Below are positions 36,334-48,365 of a DNA stretch of 64,000 nt, piece after piece; the first letter of the stretch is position 1, and the number at the start of each line of letters is the position of its first letter. Made by a program: the position numbers and the translations under genes. Source of the stretch: Orbilia blumenaviensis (taxonomy: Eukaryota > Ascomycota > Orbiliomycetes > Orbiliales > Orbiliaceae); contig JAVHNS010000018.1 in assembly GCA_036872755.1 (NCBI GenBank), positions 62,001 through 126,000 of the forward strand, in the 5' to 3' direction. The notes below the pieces were generated by a model, which was not told the origin of the DNA, did not search any database, and saw only the letters and a list, made by a program, of their open reading frames with translations.

Positions 36334-37344
36334 ATGGACGCTTCTAGAACACCCACAGTATCATTTCTAACACTCCCTACGGAAATCAGAGTTCAAATAT
36401 ACAGCTATGCCCTCCCGACCTTCTCTTCATACAGCCGGTGTCGCGGCCTGTTCTCCCTCTTTTCGGTAAATCGCCAGATTCACAACGAGACCACGGAACT
36501 ATTCTACACCCGAACCAAATTCGATATCAGCATCGGCCTAACCAAAAAGGTACATCCTATAAAAAATGATTGTGTGACCTATACGGTGGTTTATAGAACA
36601 CCATGGGAGATATTGACTTATCTTTTGGTGGTTGATCCGGCAAACGATGATAAACCTATCAAAAGGACCTGGCAATGTGGAGATCTCAAAAAGGCCGACT
36701 ACGAGGTTATGTCCAGCAAGCAATACAAACTCCATAACCAACCCTGGTTATCCCTCTTTCCACCTCCACACTACAGCAAACTCATCCGTCGCTTAAGAAT
36801 CGTGGTTTACGATTATAGTGGAATTAATAATGGGGTCCCCGAAACACCTGTCGGGGAGGGAATGACCACCGAAGTCCGAACGATCTTCTCACCGTTCCTC
36901 TGGCGTCTACGAACCATGCTCTCGGAATCTGCGTCTGTCGATGTTGAAATTGAACCTACTTGGGATAGCTTGAAGCACGACGAGAAGTTGGGCTTCGCAT
37001 ATCGCAACATTGGTTACAGCAACGGTGGCCCGCCAAATAGTACGTACCATTATGCAACAGAAGAAATAAGGCGCGCTAGGTACCGCAGATATGCCGAAGC
37101 ATTGGAAATTGTCTACATTTTAAGCTGCGGGTCGTGGAAGACCACCATCAATCTCCCGCCCTACGTGGAGTGGTTGTTCCCCAGTCTGACAGAAGAAGTC
37201 ACTGCAAAGTGCAAGAAGGATCCGCTATTTCAGGATACTACAATTCAAGAGACAATCGGAGGGCTAGGGATCGAGATGGACGAAGAAACGGCCTGGACGG
37301 TTCGGAAAGGGTGTCTCTATTTAACGAGTCTAAAGTGTTCCTAA
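36334..37344 (+). CDS. 2EXR/F-box-like fungal protein
   Basis: A single-exon frame of 336 aa. It starts with the F-box-like/2EXR signature FLTLPTEIRVQIYSYALP (residues 11-28), followed by the linked motif SVNRQIHNETTELFYTRTKF found in this very large fungal family. The remainder contains KLIRRLRIVVYD and a mixed helical region with no named domain. Such proteins may recruit substrates to ubiquitin ligases, but most are uncharacterised. The gene downstream (37644-39099) is a tandem paralogue with the same order of motifs. The start is the ATG directly before the signature. Confidence 0.85.
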   Translation: MDASRTPTVSFLTLPTEIRVQIYSYALPTFSSYSRCRGLFSLFSVNRQIHNETTELFYTRTKFDISIGLTKKVHPIKNDCVTYTVVYRTPWEILTYLLVVDPANDDKPIKRTWQCGDLKKADYEVMSSKQYKLHNQPWLSLFPPPHYSKLIRRLRIVVYDYSGINNGVPETPVGEGMTTEVRTIFSPFLWRLRTMLSESASVDVEIEPTWDSLKHDEKLGFAYRNIGYSNGGPPNSTYHYATEEIRRARYRRYAEALEIVYILSCGSWKTTINLPPYVEWLFPSLTEEVTAKCKKDPLFQDTTIQETIGGLGIEMDEETAWTVRKGCLYLTSLKCS

Positions 37345-37643
37345 AGGCTTGAATTGTACATCTCTAACCCAGGGTGTTAACCGCGATCCACCGTCAGGGA
37401 AAATGGCGCTTCAAGAATAATTTTTAAATTTTTTCTAAATTTTTTTCTATTTTTTTTTAGAAAAAATCATATGGCTTCGAATCAAGAGCAGATATCGTGA
37501 AGGGTTAAACACAAATGCCATCCCCATTGTCAACAGGTATTTCAACACCGGGGTATGCAGCTTAAGTCCGGGTCTTGGCCTGTGCCAAACGCGCAGCTCA
37601 GCAACCTCGAAGTCACCCTCACCGTCCACGGCCCCGGCCTGTT

Positions 37644-39099
37644 ATGCAAGGGTATATTTCGCCTTCAGAATCAAGAAAAACCCAAATGTGCACCGAAGGT
37701 AGTGGCGACAGTTTTGAGGTCCCTCACAACTTAAGCCCTTTTCTCCGATTACCACTCGAAATCCGACTAGAAATCTACAGCTATCTCTTCCCCGCGATTT
37801 TCGAACCAATAGCGTTTACGAACTCCCCCGATTTTTATCCAACTGCTCACTCTGGACAAGGAAGCCCTGTTTACTCTCCATTATCTCCTATCTACCCTTC
37901 AACATATTCTCACTATTCTCCTACATATCCTGATTTCTCTCCAACATACCATGTTTACTCTCCAACATCTCCTATTTACGCTCCAACATCTCCTACTTTC
38001 GATGGGGCATCGCTGTTGACGAATAGCAATTACAACCCACAGCCACCGTCCACCCCTACTGATTCTTCCACAGATGATACTGCGTCACCAATCGACGAGT
38101 TACTACCCATCGTTGAAGACACCCTTGAGGGAGATCCAATTCATGAGAATGTGTGGGATCCGGGCCATCGCCTTTCGTCAGGCAAAACTGTTCACACCTC
38201 TATCTTATCGGTGAATAAGCAGATACACGACGAAGCATCTCATGTTCTGTATGGTAGAAGTACATTTACTATTACCATCACGCTAGATATGCTGGACTAC
38301 GGGCCGTTCGATGGTAGCTTGGAGGGCGGGTTTAAAGTTCAATATCTATCGCCATGGGAACAATTATATTACCATTGCACTCCCGATACGCAGACGGGGC
38401 GGGGGTAGGGCCTCCCATCCACACACCCCTATGAGCGCTAAAGCTAATTTAGTAAGGTTATATTCCGCGGAGCTAGATCGCGAAAAGACAAGAAACGACC
38501 AGGTGTTGCTTGACGCAGAATTCGGTAGTCTTCACGGGGCCCTACCGATACTCTATCCAGCTGAACGGTATAGGCATCTTCTCCGTCGAATAAGAATCCG
38601 TTTCGTCGATAGCTGGCGAACCGATCAAATAGGGTCACCGCATCGGTCCTCAGGCACACGAAGACTAAGGACCGGCTCACGAACAGTCCTTGCCCCGGTT
38701 CTACAACGGTTACGAGCATTTCTACCAAAGGAAGCAAGGATCGAGCTCGGGCCTACCCTATCACATGGTAACCCTTTTAAGTTGCTTGTGATCGACGAAA
38801 AGCTAGTGCGACGAGTACGGCGGGCCCTCGCCGATATTCTGAAGACGGCGTATCTTCTCACTCACGGACCCTGGGATTACACCCTAAAGATATCGAAAAC
38901 ATTTGAAAAATGGGCTCCAGGTATTGGCAAAGCGGTGTTTGCGAGGTGCGATGCCAACAGGCTGGAAGAGACTGTGCTGCAGGCGGTATTTGAAAACTTT
39001 CAGTTGGGTACCCCGGACGGTGCTAGGTGGGGCACACGCGAGGGAAAACTCGTATTGTATTATGCGGAGTACTCTTTTTCCCCTTCCTCCCAGACTTAA
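37644..39099 (+). CDS. 2EXR/F-box-like paralogue with inserted Pol II CTD-like heptads
   Basis: Exons 37644-38404 and 38457-39099 give 467 aa. The frame breaks at a TAG at 38406, but a 52-nt intron (GTAGGG donor, GCTAAT branch site, TAAG acceptor) joins both halves in frame. Motifs match the upstream paralogue in order: FLRLPLEIRLEIYSYLFP, LSVNKQIHDEASHVLYGRST, LSPWEQLYY, HLLRRIRIRFVD. Between the first two, residues about 77-118 form six tandem 7-residue units, including YSPTSPI and YAPTSPT, close to the RNA polymerase II CTD consensus. An acidic Ser/Thr-rich linker follows. The paralogue lacks this insert. If the intron is not used, the gene is frameshifted in a G5 run. ATG 37683 is an alternative start. 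Confidence 0.72.
37872..37997 (+). repeat. six tandem 21-bp units encoding CTD-like heptads
   Basis: Six 21-base units in frame encode YSPLSPI, YPSTYSH, YSPTYPD, FSPTYHV, YSPTSPI and YAPTSPT. The last two DNA units are nearly identical (CTCCAACATCTCCTA), pointing to unit duplication. Confidence 0.85.
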
Positions 39100-40045
39100 C
39101 AGTTGGGAATAGACTCGTATAAATATAGTGAGGTTCCACATGAGAGACCGTGGGGTACATGACAAGCTACCAAGGAAAAATACAATACCCACTCTATCGT
39201 ATGTTGCAAATTGTACGGTAATGTGTAGGACGCCAATCAGGCCCCTTCTTCATACAGCGGCGCGCAAATCACTCAATACTGGGGCTACCATGAGTTTGAT
39301 ATCATGCGGGTGGATTCTTGACGTTATCAAAAATGCATGGTATTCCAAGCTTCAACGTGCTAGAATTCCTCGATTTTTTGAGAACCTGCGTTACAAGAAA
39401 GCCCGTGTACGGATCAAGCGGGCGTGGGAATTGGTCTAAAAAATCTAGTTGCATAGAGGCCTTTGAGGGTAAAACTATAAATATCATACTCTTCACGAGT
39501 TCGTGAGACCAACATAGCCGTAAATACAGAAATGGATCCTCTAGGATTTCATTTCAATTGACGTACGACATGCCAATCTCATATAGATTGCAAGCTACCT
39601 TATGGGTTGCGGCTTCGTGGTATTTTAGAATCGCTCCTAAATTGACCAAATGGTTACGGATTATGTAATAACCTAGGTGGCGAGCTGAAAAACGGCTGAG
39701 TAGACCGGACCTACTTGCGCCTGCATCATCATTTTACTGAACACAATGAAAAAAGATAGTGCAGCACGAAGCCACTTGATCGCACCACGCCAGATCATAA
39801 TCGACACTAACAGAACTAAATCTGAGGCGGCGTAGCACCTAGCCTCCATCGAAGCCAGGTCCTCAAAGCAACGTTACAGTCTCATAGCCTTGCATGCTAT
39901 AAAAATCCAACACAAAAAGTGCCCCTCTCAACTGCTCAAGTGTCGACAACAATTCAATGTATATGAATCCAAAGCTCAAGAGGTTATTAGTCTAAAAATC
40001 AACTATCAGGTAGCTTAGGCACCAAACGTAGTATATAAGGCAGCA
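39100..40045. other. intergenic region, no gene seen
   Basis: 946 bases between two plus-strand F-box-type genes. The frame at 39128-39439 has no recognised content or promoter. Confidence 0.5.
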
Positions 40046-41329
40046 ATGTCAGTCACCGCACTTCCTCCCGAGCTTCTTCTCCAGATATTCGGTGAGCTCG
40101 ACATTGCCGATATCTACAATCTGAAGCGTTCCTGCAAGCGTTTCAACGATATATCACAACATTCCCGCCATTCTTGCGTATTTAAAATAGACGCACCAGG
40201 TCACCCAACATGGAAACTTATCAGATACCTCCTACGCAATCCAGATGTGGGGAAACAAGTCGTTGACATTCGCGTCGAGTGGCATCGTCGCGGATCGACA
40301 GAGAATGATCACATAGGAAGAGAACAATGGACCTGGACAAAGCGTGAGATGGAAGCTATCGAACTGATTATTCGAGGCACAGATCCTTCCATAACACTCC
40401 GCCTCGAGACTGCAATCTTCGGTGGGATCAACTCGGAAGCTCTATTCCCACTGCTTCTCATCTTTACTCCGAGCCTGGAGTCTCTCGACCTGGGAGTAGT
40501 CAATGAGCAGCTGATAACCTACCCCCATGGAAATTATGTTAATAGGGACGTTCTTAATGCTTTTCTAAGGCTATTCGACGACGACTACCGTACTCGCTAC
40601 AGCTTCCCCGAAAGTTTTGCGGAATGGCGCGAGAGAAGTGGTGCCACGTCAACACAATCCAGCAGAAATCTTTACCTCCGGGAGAGAATCAATTTTGACA
40701 TAGCATGTAGAGCTCAATTTAAAGTTTACGCCCGCGATCATGTTCCTTCAGGTGACCAACCGTACTACAGGGAACCCGGACTTACCTGGCTGGCACACAC
40801 CATCGCCTGGGAAAGCCCCCGGATGACAGGATTATTCAACATCAAGCACTTCAAGTGTACCACAGAGAACCGCAGCCGTCACACCGACGCAGCCCTCTAC
40901 CGCATTTTCACGTGCGATAACATAGAGACAATACTCATAGACAGGTGTTTCCGCACTCAGGGCCTGGTGCAATCTCGACGGAAATGGGACCATTCATTCG
41001 ACGGAGCTTTCAGTGACTTGATTAAAAAGAACACGGGGTTGCGAAAGGTTGAATTACTAAAAGGTCATTTCTGCGACGAGGATTTGGAGCTATTAGCGAA
41101 GATGACGGTGAACCTGGAGTATCTTGCCATCGAGAGGGTTATCGAATTTGACACGAGTATCCCGATTTACATATCAAACTATCAGGATCCACCGGAACTT
41201 TCATTGAACCGTATTGGGAATTCGTTTTTGGAGCATAATAAGAAGCTAAGGCTGGAGGATATTATCATTACGGATTATACTGGCAAAGGATGGGGCAATG
41301 GGAGCTTCGGGGGGCTTCGCGGATATTGA
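40046..41329 (+). CDS. F-box protein
   Basis: An intronless frame of 427 aa. The first 40 residues are a clear F-box (LPPELLLQIFGELDIADIYN, then LKRSCKRFND), the Skp1-binding motif of SCF ubiquitin ligases. The rest has no sharp repeat, but short leucine-rich stretches (LESLDLGVVNEQL, LRKVELLKGHFCDEDLELLA, NLEYLAIERV) suggest a degenerate LRR-type substrate-binding half. It is not closely similar to the two F-box-like genes just upstream, so this is a family cluster rather than a recent triplication. The target is unknown. Confidence 0.88.
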   Translation: MSVTALPPELLLQIFGELDIADIYNLKRSCKRFNDISQHSRHSCVFKIDAPGHPTWKLIRYLLRNPDVGKQVVDIRVEWHRRGSTENDHIGREQWTWTKREMEAIELIIRGTDPSITLRLETAIFGGINSEALFPLLLIFTPSLESLDLGVVNEQLITYPHGNYVNRDVLNAFLRLFDDDYRTRYSFPESFAEWRERSGATSTQSSRNLYLRERINFDIACRAQFKVYARDHVPSGDQPYYREPGLTWLAHTIAWESPRMTGLFNIKHFKCTTENRSRHTDAALYRIFTCDNIETILIDRCFRTQGLVQSRRKWDHSFDGAFSDLIKKNTGLRKVELLKGHFCDEDLELLAKMTVNLEYLAIERVIEFDTSIPIYISNYQDPPELSLNRIGNSFLEHNKKLRLEDIIITDYTGKGWGNGSFGGLRGY

Positions 41330-43626
41330 GGAAATAAAGTCGGCACTCCGTATTATAAAAATCTGACTGGCCCAAGATCTCTGTAACGCAGTTTCTGAGA
41401 AAATCCTTGATGCTGCAGCTGGAACTCAAAATTCAAGGACCACGTAGCCTAGCCCAATATAATTACACCCACGCCAATAAGGGATGCATTGATAAGGCCC
41501 GTAGCTGAACATGCTACCGAATTATCAAATCGATCGTTCAGATTTTCCAAAAGCTAGCTGCATGCGCGCTAAGCTACCCCCGGCCGAAGTTTGCTGGCAT
41601 CGAGAATCGATATATTAATATTTTCGGAGTTAGCAGTTTAGACCAAGACCCACTTTTTAACCCATTTGCAGCCCCGTCATATGGCCACCCCGGTAGATCT
41701 GTAATTCCCCTTTCTGGGTTTAAAGAGATCCGGCCAATCGATCGCCATTGCCACCTAATACGCATGAAGCTGGATTTCATTAGGGTTCGGATATCGATAT
41801 ATGCAATGCAATGTGGACAGCTGAGAGGCGGAGCACCAAACCCCGGAACCAGAATATAATCGATAAAAATCATCTGATAGAACTGCAGGGTCCAAACCTA
41901 GTTTAGTAAGAGCCCAAAATTTATTTCTTCCCCAACTTCATCCTATGTTCTATAATAGTCTCGTTGTATACTATCGCTGATAGACCCTAACAAATCCGTC
42001 AATGGCACAAGCCACATCTCCAATGTGGCGCTTGAGGCGCAGACAAATACCCTGGTTTATACTTATCTCCGACAAGCCAATGGGTCACGTCACATCACTT
42101 TTTAAGCCATGCGAGCTGAGTCGACCTGCATTACCATGGATCAACCCAACACCACACTTAGCGCGTAGGGGTTCAACTCGAAGATTCGAAGAATGAACCT
42201 AAACTCCTCCCTTGCATTTCCCTCATATCAACAAATAAAAATTCTAACGATTGGATCATGAAAATCAGAGCGCGAGCGCACTGACATGCCTTGTAATTCA
42301 CAGTCGTGACCAGCATGCGCATGCACCAGCACAAACGTCATGCATCAATACAGAATTAGATAATATCCAGCGACGTTGGCCAGCCTCCAGCCTGGCTCCC
42401 TCGAAAAGTATAATCCATTTAGAGGCAGTTCCAGAAAGCCGCCGAAACACGGAGTTTACACTTTTTAAAGCTTCCTCCCACCTGATAACCACGCGGTTTC
42501 CCAAGAAAGGGCTTCAACCAACCCGGAGGCTTAAACAGTATGTCCCAATCAACCTAATCGTGTTGAAATTTCAGCCGTGCCTAGATATCGCTAATGTAAT
42601 TCGTAATCAATCTTGAAATTTGCGGCGATCAAGTGCGATTGCGATTGAAATTACCAGGAGCTTAGCATCATCAAGCTTCATGATGAATGCATTAGGCCGG
42701 CAATTGATCTGCAGATATCGCACCTGCATACGTATGTTCTATGTATGTACATGCCAAAGACCAAGCTAATCTGGGTCCCTTGCTGTTGGATAGTCTGTGA
42801 TACACGGCAGCCGCCGAGAAATCTTTAAACGAAGGAACCCACCGCATTCAGTACACAACCAATTCTGTGGTGGGGTTTCCTAAGAAAAAAAGAAACAATA
42901 GCAATAGCAATAGCAAGGCCAGTTGCTTGTCGTGAATCCAAGACTTGTTGAATCCAAAACCCAGGGAAAAAGCGCTGTGAGCAAGTGTGCGCTGTTGTCG
43001 AGTGCCAGCGGAGTTTTTCGCCTTTGCTTTTTCGTTACCTGTATTTTTCGGCTGGAGCGATGCCTTCTGGGAGTTTCCGTTCCCATTGAATGTTTTTATG
43101 GGAGAAAGAAAGAAAAAAATAGTCCGAACCCAGATGCGAGAGCTTGAAAGGTTTCAGGCACTCTGCTGCGCTCGTGGTGCAGTGATGGCGTGGACCTGGC
43201 AGGTCGTGATTTCTGCTAGGCTGTTTTCGAGCTTCTGCCAGAGCGATTGGAATGTTGGATATATATAAAGAAACAAAATTCTCGCTCTCCCATTCTTAGC
43301 TCGTCGTGCTTGTTCTTCAGACCCCATTCCAGCCTCCCGCCAGAACTGTATCAAGTTAATTTTTTTCTTCGTGGTTTGGTTGGCTAATAGCTCTGAAGGT
43401 GCTATATCGAAAGCGTCCTTTATATATCAACCACACGCTCCCAAGAGAGGTCTCTCAGTTCTCCAACAATCTCAACGCAGTGCACTCTTATTGCATTCGA
43501 ATTCTCTCGCCATCTTATATCCACTTATCTATCCTTCCACGAATCTCATCATCTCGATTCTTACCTCAATTGATAGTCCAAAGTACCCACATATCGATAT
43601 AGTATCGTCATTGAAACTAGATTACA
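41330..43626. other. intergenic region, no supported gene
   Basis: 2.3 kb. Frames at 42251-42616 plus and 42923-43147 plus show no domain. The last 400 bases hold the promoter and leader of the 8-Cys protein gene; 43270-43620 is pyrimidine-rich. Confidence 0.5.
43260..43269 (+). promoter_or_regulatory. TATA box, probably of the 8-Cys protein gene
   Basis: TATATATAAA, followed by CT-rich sequence, lies 358 bases before the ATG at 43627. The long leader this implies is common in fungal genes for abundant wall proteins; still an inference. Confidence 0.35.
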
Positions 43627-44848
43627 ATGCTTGTCAAAACTACACTCGTTCTAGCCGTTGTCACTGGCGCTGCGGTTGCTGAACAAGCCGCTCCAATTGG
43701 GAACCTCCTTCCTCGTTATAACCGTTTGCAGCGTAAGCAGGTTATAGACGTCGGTTCTTCTCTTTGTCCAGCCGGCCAATTCCAATGCATTAACATTGTT
43801 GGATGCTGTAAGTTCATATTATCCAGCCTCAGTACAGGTTATATTAGCCGGCTTCTGACTCATTCTGATTCCAGGTCCTGATGGATTCTACTGTGGCTCT
43901 TTCAACGGGAAGACTGGCTGCTGCCCTAACGGTTCCGACTGTAACACTCCTCCACCGGCTCCAACAGCACAAACTAGTGCTGCTGGTAGTAACGGCGGTA
44001 ACGGCTCTGGGTCTAGTGCTGGTGGAAACGGTTCCCCTCCTACTCAGACTGGTGGCGGTGAAACTGCTCCTACCAATACCGGTTCGGATGGCGGTTCTGG
44101 CACTGGCGGAAGCGGTACCAACCCCACTGAGACTGCCTCCAATGGCAACGGTGGCAGCGGTGGCAATGGTGGCTCCGGTACTAGGACCGGCGATGCTGGC
44201 TCCCCAACAAGCACAGGGTCCGGTGGAAATGGTGGCAGTGGTGGAAACGACGGTTCCCCTACCAACACTGGTTCTGAAAACGGCGGAAACACAAGCGGCC
44301 CAACAGCCACCGGCCCAGCTGGTGCATCAAGCACTGAATCTGGAGGAAACGGCAGCGGAAACGGTGCCAGCTCCGGTTCACCAACAGGCACAGAGGCTGG
44401 TAATACCGGAGGCTCCCCAACCGGCACTAGCGCTGGTACTGAAGGCGCCGTTCCAACCATGACCGGAACTGAAAACGCCGGTGGAGCATCTAGGACAGCC
44501 ACTGGGACTGGTGCAGGCGCCGAATCAACAGAAACAATGCAAAGCACAGTCGTTGTGGGCGTTACCACCAGTGTTACTCGTTCTCGAGCCGTCTCTAGCG
44601 CAGAATCTACGGGAACTGATGGCGAGATTATCATTCCGATCTCTTCTACTGCCACTGATGAAGAGCCCGCAGGAACTCGAGCTGCTACTACTACAACCGG
44701 ACCTGGATCTGCCACAGGTACTGGTAGCGGCAGTGGAAACGCTGGCTCTCACTTGCAACCCGCTGCCATGTCGACAGTTCTCCTCTTCTCTGGCCTTGTT
44801 GGTGGCGCCATTATGGTTGGCGGAACTATCCTCAGTGCTATGGTTTAA
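43627..44848 (+). CDS. secreted 8-Cys protein with Gly/Thr/Ser-rich stalk, probably GPI-anchored
   Basis: Exons 43627-43807 and 43875-44848 give 384 aa; the intron (67 nt, GTAAGT/CCAG) splits a Cys codon. A signal peptide (MLVKTTLVLAVVTGAAVA) is followed by a possible Kex2 region (LQRKQ). A compact domain at 47-83 has eight Cys (C47, C54, C60-C61, C67, C76-C77, C83), with the CC pairs of granulin-like or small chitin-binding folds. A stalk of about 250 residues rich in Gly, Ser, Thr, Asn follows, likely O-glycosylated. The C-terminal tail (STVLLFSGLVGGAIMVGGTI) is a GPI-addition signal. A cell-wall or surface role is expected; the ligand is unknown. Long open frames in the other phases are by-products of repeat composition. 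Confidence 0.88.
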
Positions 44849-45357
44849 GCGAACGTATCCCTATTATATATGATTTCACTTCTAATTAATGTATAATACC
44901 TAAGGCCTTCGTTTCATTTCGCGTACAAACTCGGAGGCCCCTAAACTTCTACGCCTTTTCCCTTCACGACTTTCTTTTGAGATACCAGCTCGCAGACACG
45001 TTTTGCGTTCTTTATTTTGTTTCTTTTGCTTAGCTTGTTTTAGGCGTTTTGTCTTTTAAAAATTCCAAATCATTTTACTATTAAATTTTCATGAGGAACT
45101 TGTGCATGCATGTTTTGTTGAGACACGCGCTCGGACGACGGTTACGACCAACCGTTGAGGATACTTGATGAATGACGCTCTATTCCTGTACCCTGTATCC
45201 AGATGAAACCTTACGTACAGAATTGAAAACAAAACTCTAAAGATTTAACTTGCGTAACCTGCCTCCCGGCCTATCCTAAATCAATGCTCGCATCTATATT
45301 CTATTAGTGCCGTATTCTACGTCATAATCGCTTATGGAAAGGGAAGGTTATCGAAAC
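44849..45357. other. convergent intergenic region, no gene seen
   Basis: 509 bases between the 3' ends of the 8-Cys gene and the DUF4246 gene; TTTT-rich near 45000-45060; no coding frame. Confidence 0.5.
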
Positions 45358-47353
45358 TTACAGACTATAGCTGTCGCCCTGGACAGCCTCACTATCTTCA
45401 ATGTAGGCAGTCCTTTCTGCCATCAGCTGATCTCGATAGTCCTCCGCCTCCTTCCTGGAAACAACCGGTGGCAGCGCTTCCACAATCAAGCGGAATACTT
45501 CCTCGGGCAAGCTCCCGAGTGGTCCATGTCTCAGCATATCGACCAAATCCTTGCGTGCTTCCGGTTGCTGAGGCGCTACAACTCTACTGGTGGGGATTTC
45601 TGTTTCCCCAGAAGGATCGCACAAGAAAAAGACCAGCACTTTCCTGTAACCCGGTTTGGTTTTATCTATCAACTCAAACGGCTGAACTTGGTGCTGATAG
45701 ATATTTGGGAAGGCAATTGCGCGATTTTTTATCGTTTTGATATTGCCAATTTCCTGGACAGCATTACCGGATCTGTCCATGTCGTGGACAGTTGTCCAGT
45801 TTGAGTCTTGTGGGAGCGAGTATTGCAGGTCTTCCATTGGGGAGGTTGTGCGACGGAATGCTAGAGAGGAGTTTGTGATGTTGTCCTGATCATAGTAATA
45901 GATACCTGTCGAAATTATTCGCTCGTTCTGGGACCCTACAGTCAGTTTCACTTCCCCAAAATTTTGGGTTATATACTACTTACCATCATAGCCTCCACAT
46001 GCCAGGAGCCGCCCTCATACTTCGGCTGCTCCGGCGTCAATATGATATTGGCCAGTTTGACAATCACCTTGGCCGTCTTGCCCTCCAACTTGATCTGATC
46101 TGTGATTTTTGGTGGACTCCACATCGAGCGATGGTCCAAAGTCCCCATTTCTCTAACCTGATAAGGTGAAGTATCTCGTTTCTGGGCCTGTTCTTCATCT
46201 TCATCTGTCTCAGGTTCTTCCCAATAACCGCCCAGCAACTCATCTCTCATCTTTTCACCCTCCGGCGTATCAGGAAACTCATGTATGAAATCCGGCATGT
46301 TAACCGTTATTTCCTCACCACGCACGAATTGTCCCAGCAACTCGTCAAACTTTTTCTCGTGAACATCTGATAACAGCCATTCGACTTCCTCACTGTCGTG
46401 GGTGTAACCGTATGGACTATCAACACGGGTGAAGTGGTGGAAATTACGTTCCAAATCCCCAAGAACGTGGTTAAACAACGGCACAAACCGCTGGAATATG
46501 CGCTCCAGGATCGGGTAGAACAATTTCTGTTGTTCTGCGGTAGAAAGGTTGTTTATATAACTCCCGATTTTGACTTTACCGTCGGTACCGATTTCAAATT
46601 CGGATGGCAGCCAGCAGAATGTATCCGAGTATGAATCATCAATGGCGCTTTCTGGGAGTTCGATTGGTTTCCCATCAATGATGCTGATAGAGCGGCCATA
46701 GATTACCGGCCATAGAGAGGGATGAACGAGGTCAAGAACTTGTTTGTTAGATCCTGGATGCCAGTCCTTTTGGTCCTCTGGGACGTTCTCCAAAGTCGCA
46801 ACAGCTGTAAGGAGATATTAGCTCCATAAGCTCTTCATGATAAAATATATGGATATGAAATATTACCATCCAAAAGCTCCTTCCTAAGCTCTTCATCTAC
46901 CAAAGAATCAGTCCTCCACACACAATCCATGTCCGGCTCCAACCCATAAAACTCCGGCTTCTTCTTCGCCTCATCCACAAACTTCTTATACGGCCCCGTC
47001 AACTCCTTATACGAAAACTCAATGTCATCCTTATCCCACGTCAAGATCTTCTGCGAATAAGAGATGTGGTGCCTCTGCGCCTCGCGAACCCACTTCACAA
47101 AAAGCTTACGGTCGAGAACCTTTTCGGTCCAGTTTGGTTTGTTACGGATTGCGCTGGAGAATTCGCGGAGGTATTTTTCACGCCAGGTGAGGACCTCTGT
47201 GGTCATGTCGTCGTCGAGAGGGTGTGGGTAGGTTGGTGGGGTGTCTTCGGGGATTTTATCTTCAGGCTGGGATTCGATTTCGGGCCCGGCTCCAGGTTCG
47301 GCCTTTTGTTCGACCTCTTCCGCCATTGGGGATGCGAGATCCATTGCGGACAT
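45358..47353 (-). CDS. DUF4246 family protein
   Basis: Exons 47353-46867, 46804-45984 and 45927-45358 make 625 aa, with all junctions in frame. The family core is recognisable: HPSLWPVIYGRS, FCWLPSEFEI, SYINNL, WHVEAMM joined by intron 2 to NERIISTGIYYYDQDNIT, then LPQDSNWTTVHD, GNIKTIKNRAIAFPN and a C-terminal RLIVEALPP region. These proteins are widespread in fungi. The WHVE...N and later residues recall a double-stranded beta-helix oxygenase-like fold, but no activity is established. The N-terminus is acidic and low complexity (MAEEVEQKAEPGAGPEIES). It is probably cytosolic. The start is the ATG at 47353; the frame upstream has no clear reason to be coding. Confidence 0.9.
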
Positions 47354-48365
47354 TTTAGTCGCTTGTTGTGTTGTTAGTGTTGTATTTAGAGGACCTGCTG
47401 CTGACTCAGCCGCGCAAAAAGGACTGAGGTAGATGGTTGAAGATACAAGATCAATAGGCAAGCGCAAAAATATATAAATATACCTATTTAACACTAGGAA
47501 GTCAATTGCCGGTGCTGCTGTAGTGAAGCAATTGGTTCCAAAGAGGCTGCAACGTCAAGACCTTTATACATTTCCCCAATCGATAAGCTGACTTGAGATC
47601 CAAGCAACTCAATAACGAGGTAGCTCGCAACTTAGCTGAGCCCCATGGCCCCACTGCAGTCGACCGTTAGCGCAGTTCTAAACCGAGGGTATCCATGGGC
47701 CCAAACCTGATACAAAATTTGAAAGGAGATGGCTGGATTTGCAAACTATGAGTTTGCGCTGGCATTCATTTGCAATATTTTTGACTCTTTCTTTCCCAGG
47801 GTTGTTCAAGAGCCAAGCTTTAAGGTTGCACTTAGCTATGCAGGAGCCGTGAGCCGACCCCGTTTACCCCTGCCAAATCTGTGAAAGACGGCGCGCTTTG
47901 GTGACTCAATTGCAACCGACGGGGATTTAAAGCTACGTCCCGCGAAATCATGTGCCCGGGCGTATTTTGTCAAGAAGTCAGGCTTACGACATTGAGTCAC
48001 GGCATAATTCACCGTCAGGCTTTATGATAAGCTTATGGAAACATTACAGCAAGGACATAGGATGGCGGGTGTATTTATGAAAGATCAGTGCGCGTATATT
48101 GCATCTAATCAATTCAGGCAAGTATATCAAATTGGAAGTTCGTTATAATAATTTGTTCCTACTAAAAAATCGGACTATATTATATTAGAACTACTCTACT
48201 TTGATGTCATTAACCCTCCTGACTTATTCGATATTCCGGAATATGTACACACTAACAGTTGCGAGCAAGGCGCGCTGCACATGCCCGCAAAGGAATCTAT
48301 GCCAAGATAAACGCATGTATAATACCCAAACTCCCCCTTGGCGGGAATATACCTCTGTCTACGAC
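47354..48365. other. intergenic region with promoter of the DUF4246 gene
   Basis: 1 kb between two minus-strand genes. A TATA-like TGTATAAAGG (47561-47570, minus) lies about 210 bases upstream of the DUF4246 ATG. No other coding sequence is supported. Confidence 0.45.

Noticed and set aside
37644..39099. Apparent frameshift or pseudogene at the TAG (38406) in the CTD-repeat gene
   Set aside because: A 52-nt GT..AG intron (38405-38456) with a GCTAAT branch site removes the stop and joins both halves in frame, so the gene can be intact.
43881..44715. Long frames on both strands (193 codons plus, 223 codons minus)
   Set aside because: They overlap the Gly/Ser/Thr stalk of the 8-Cys gene; repetitive codons leave other frames open by chance.
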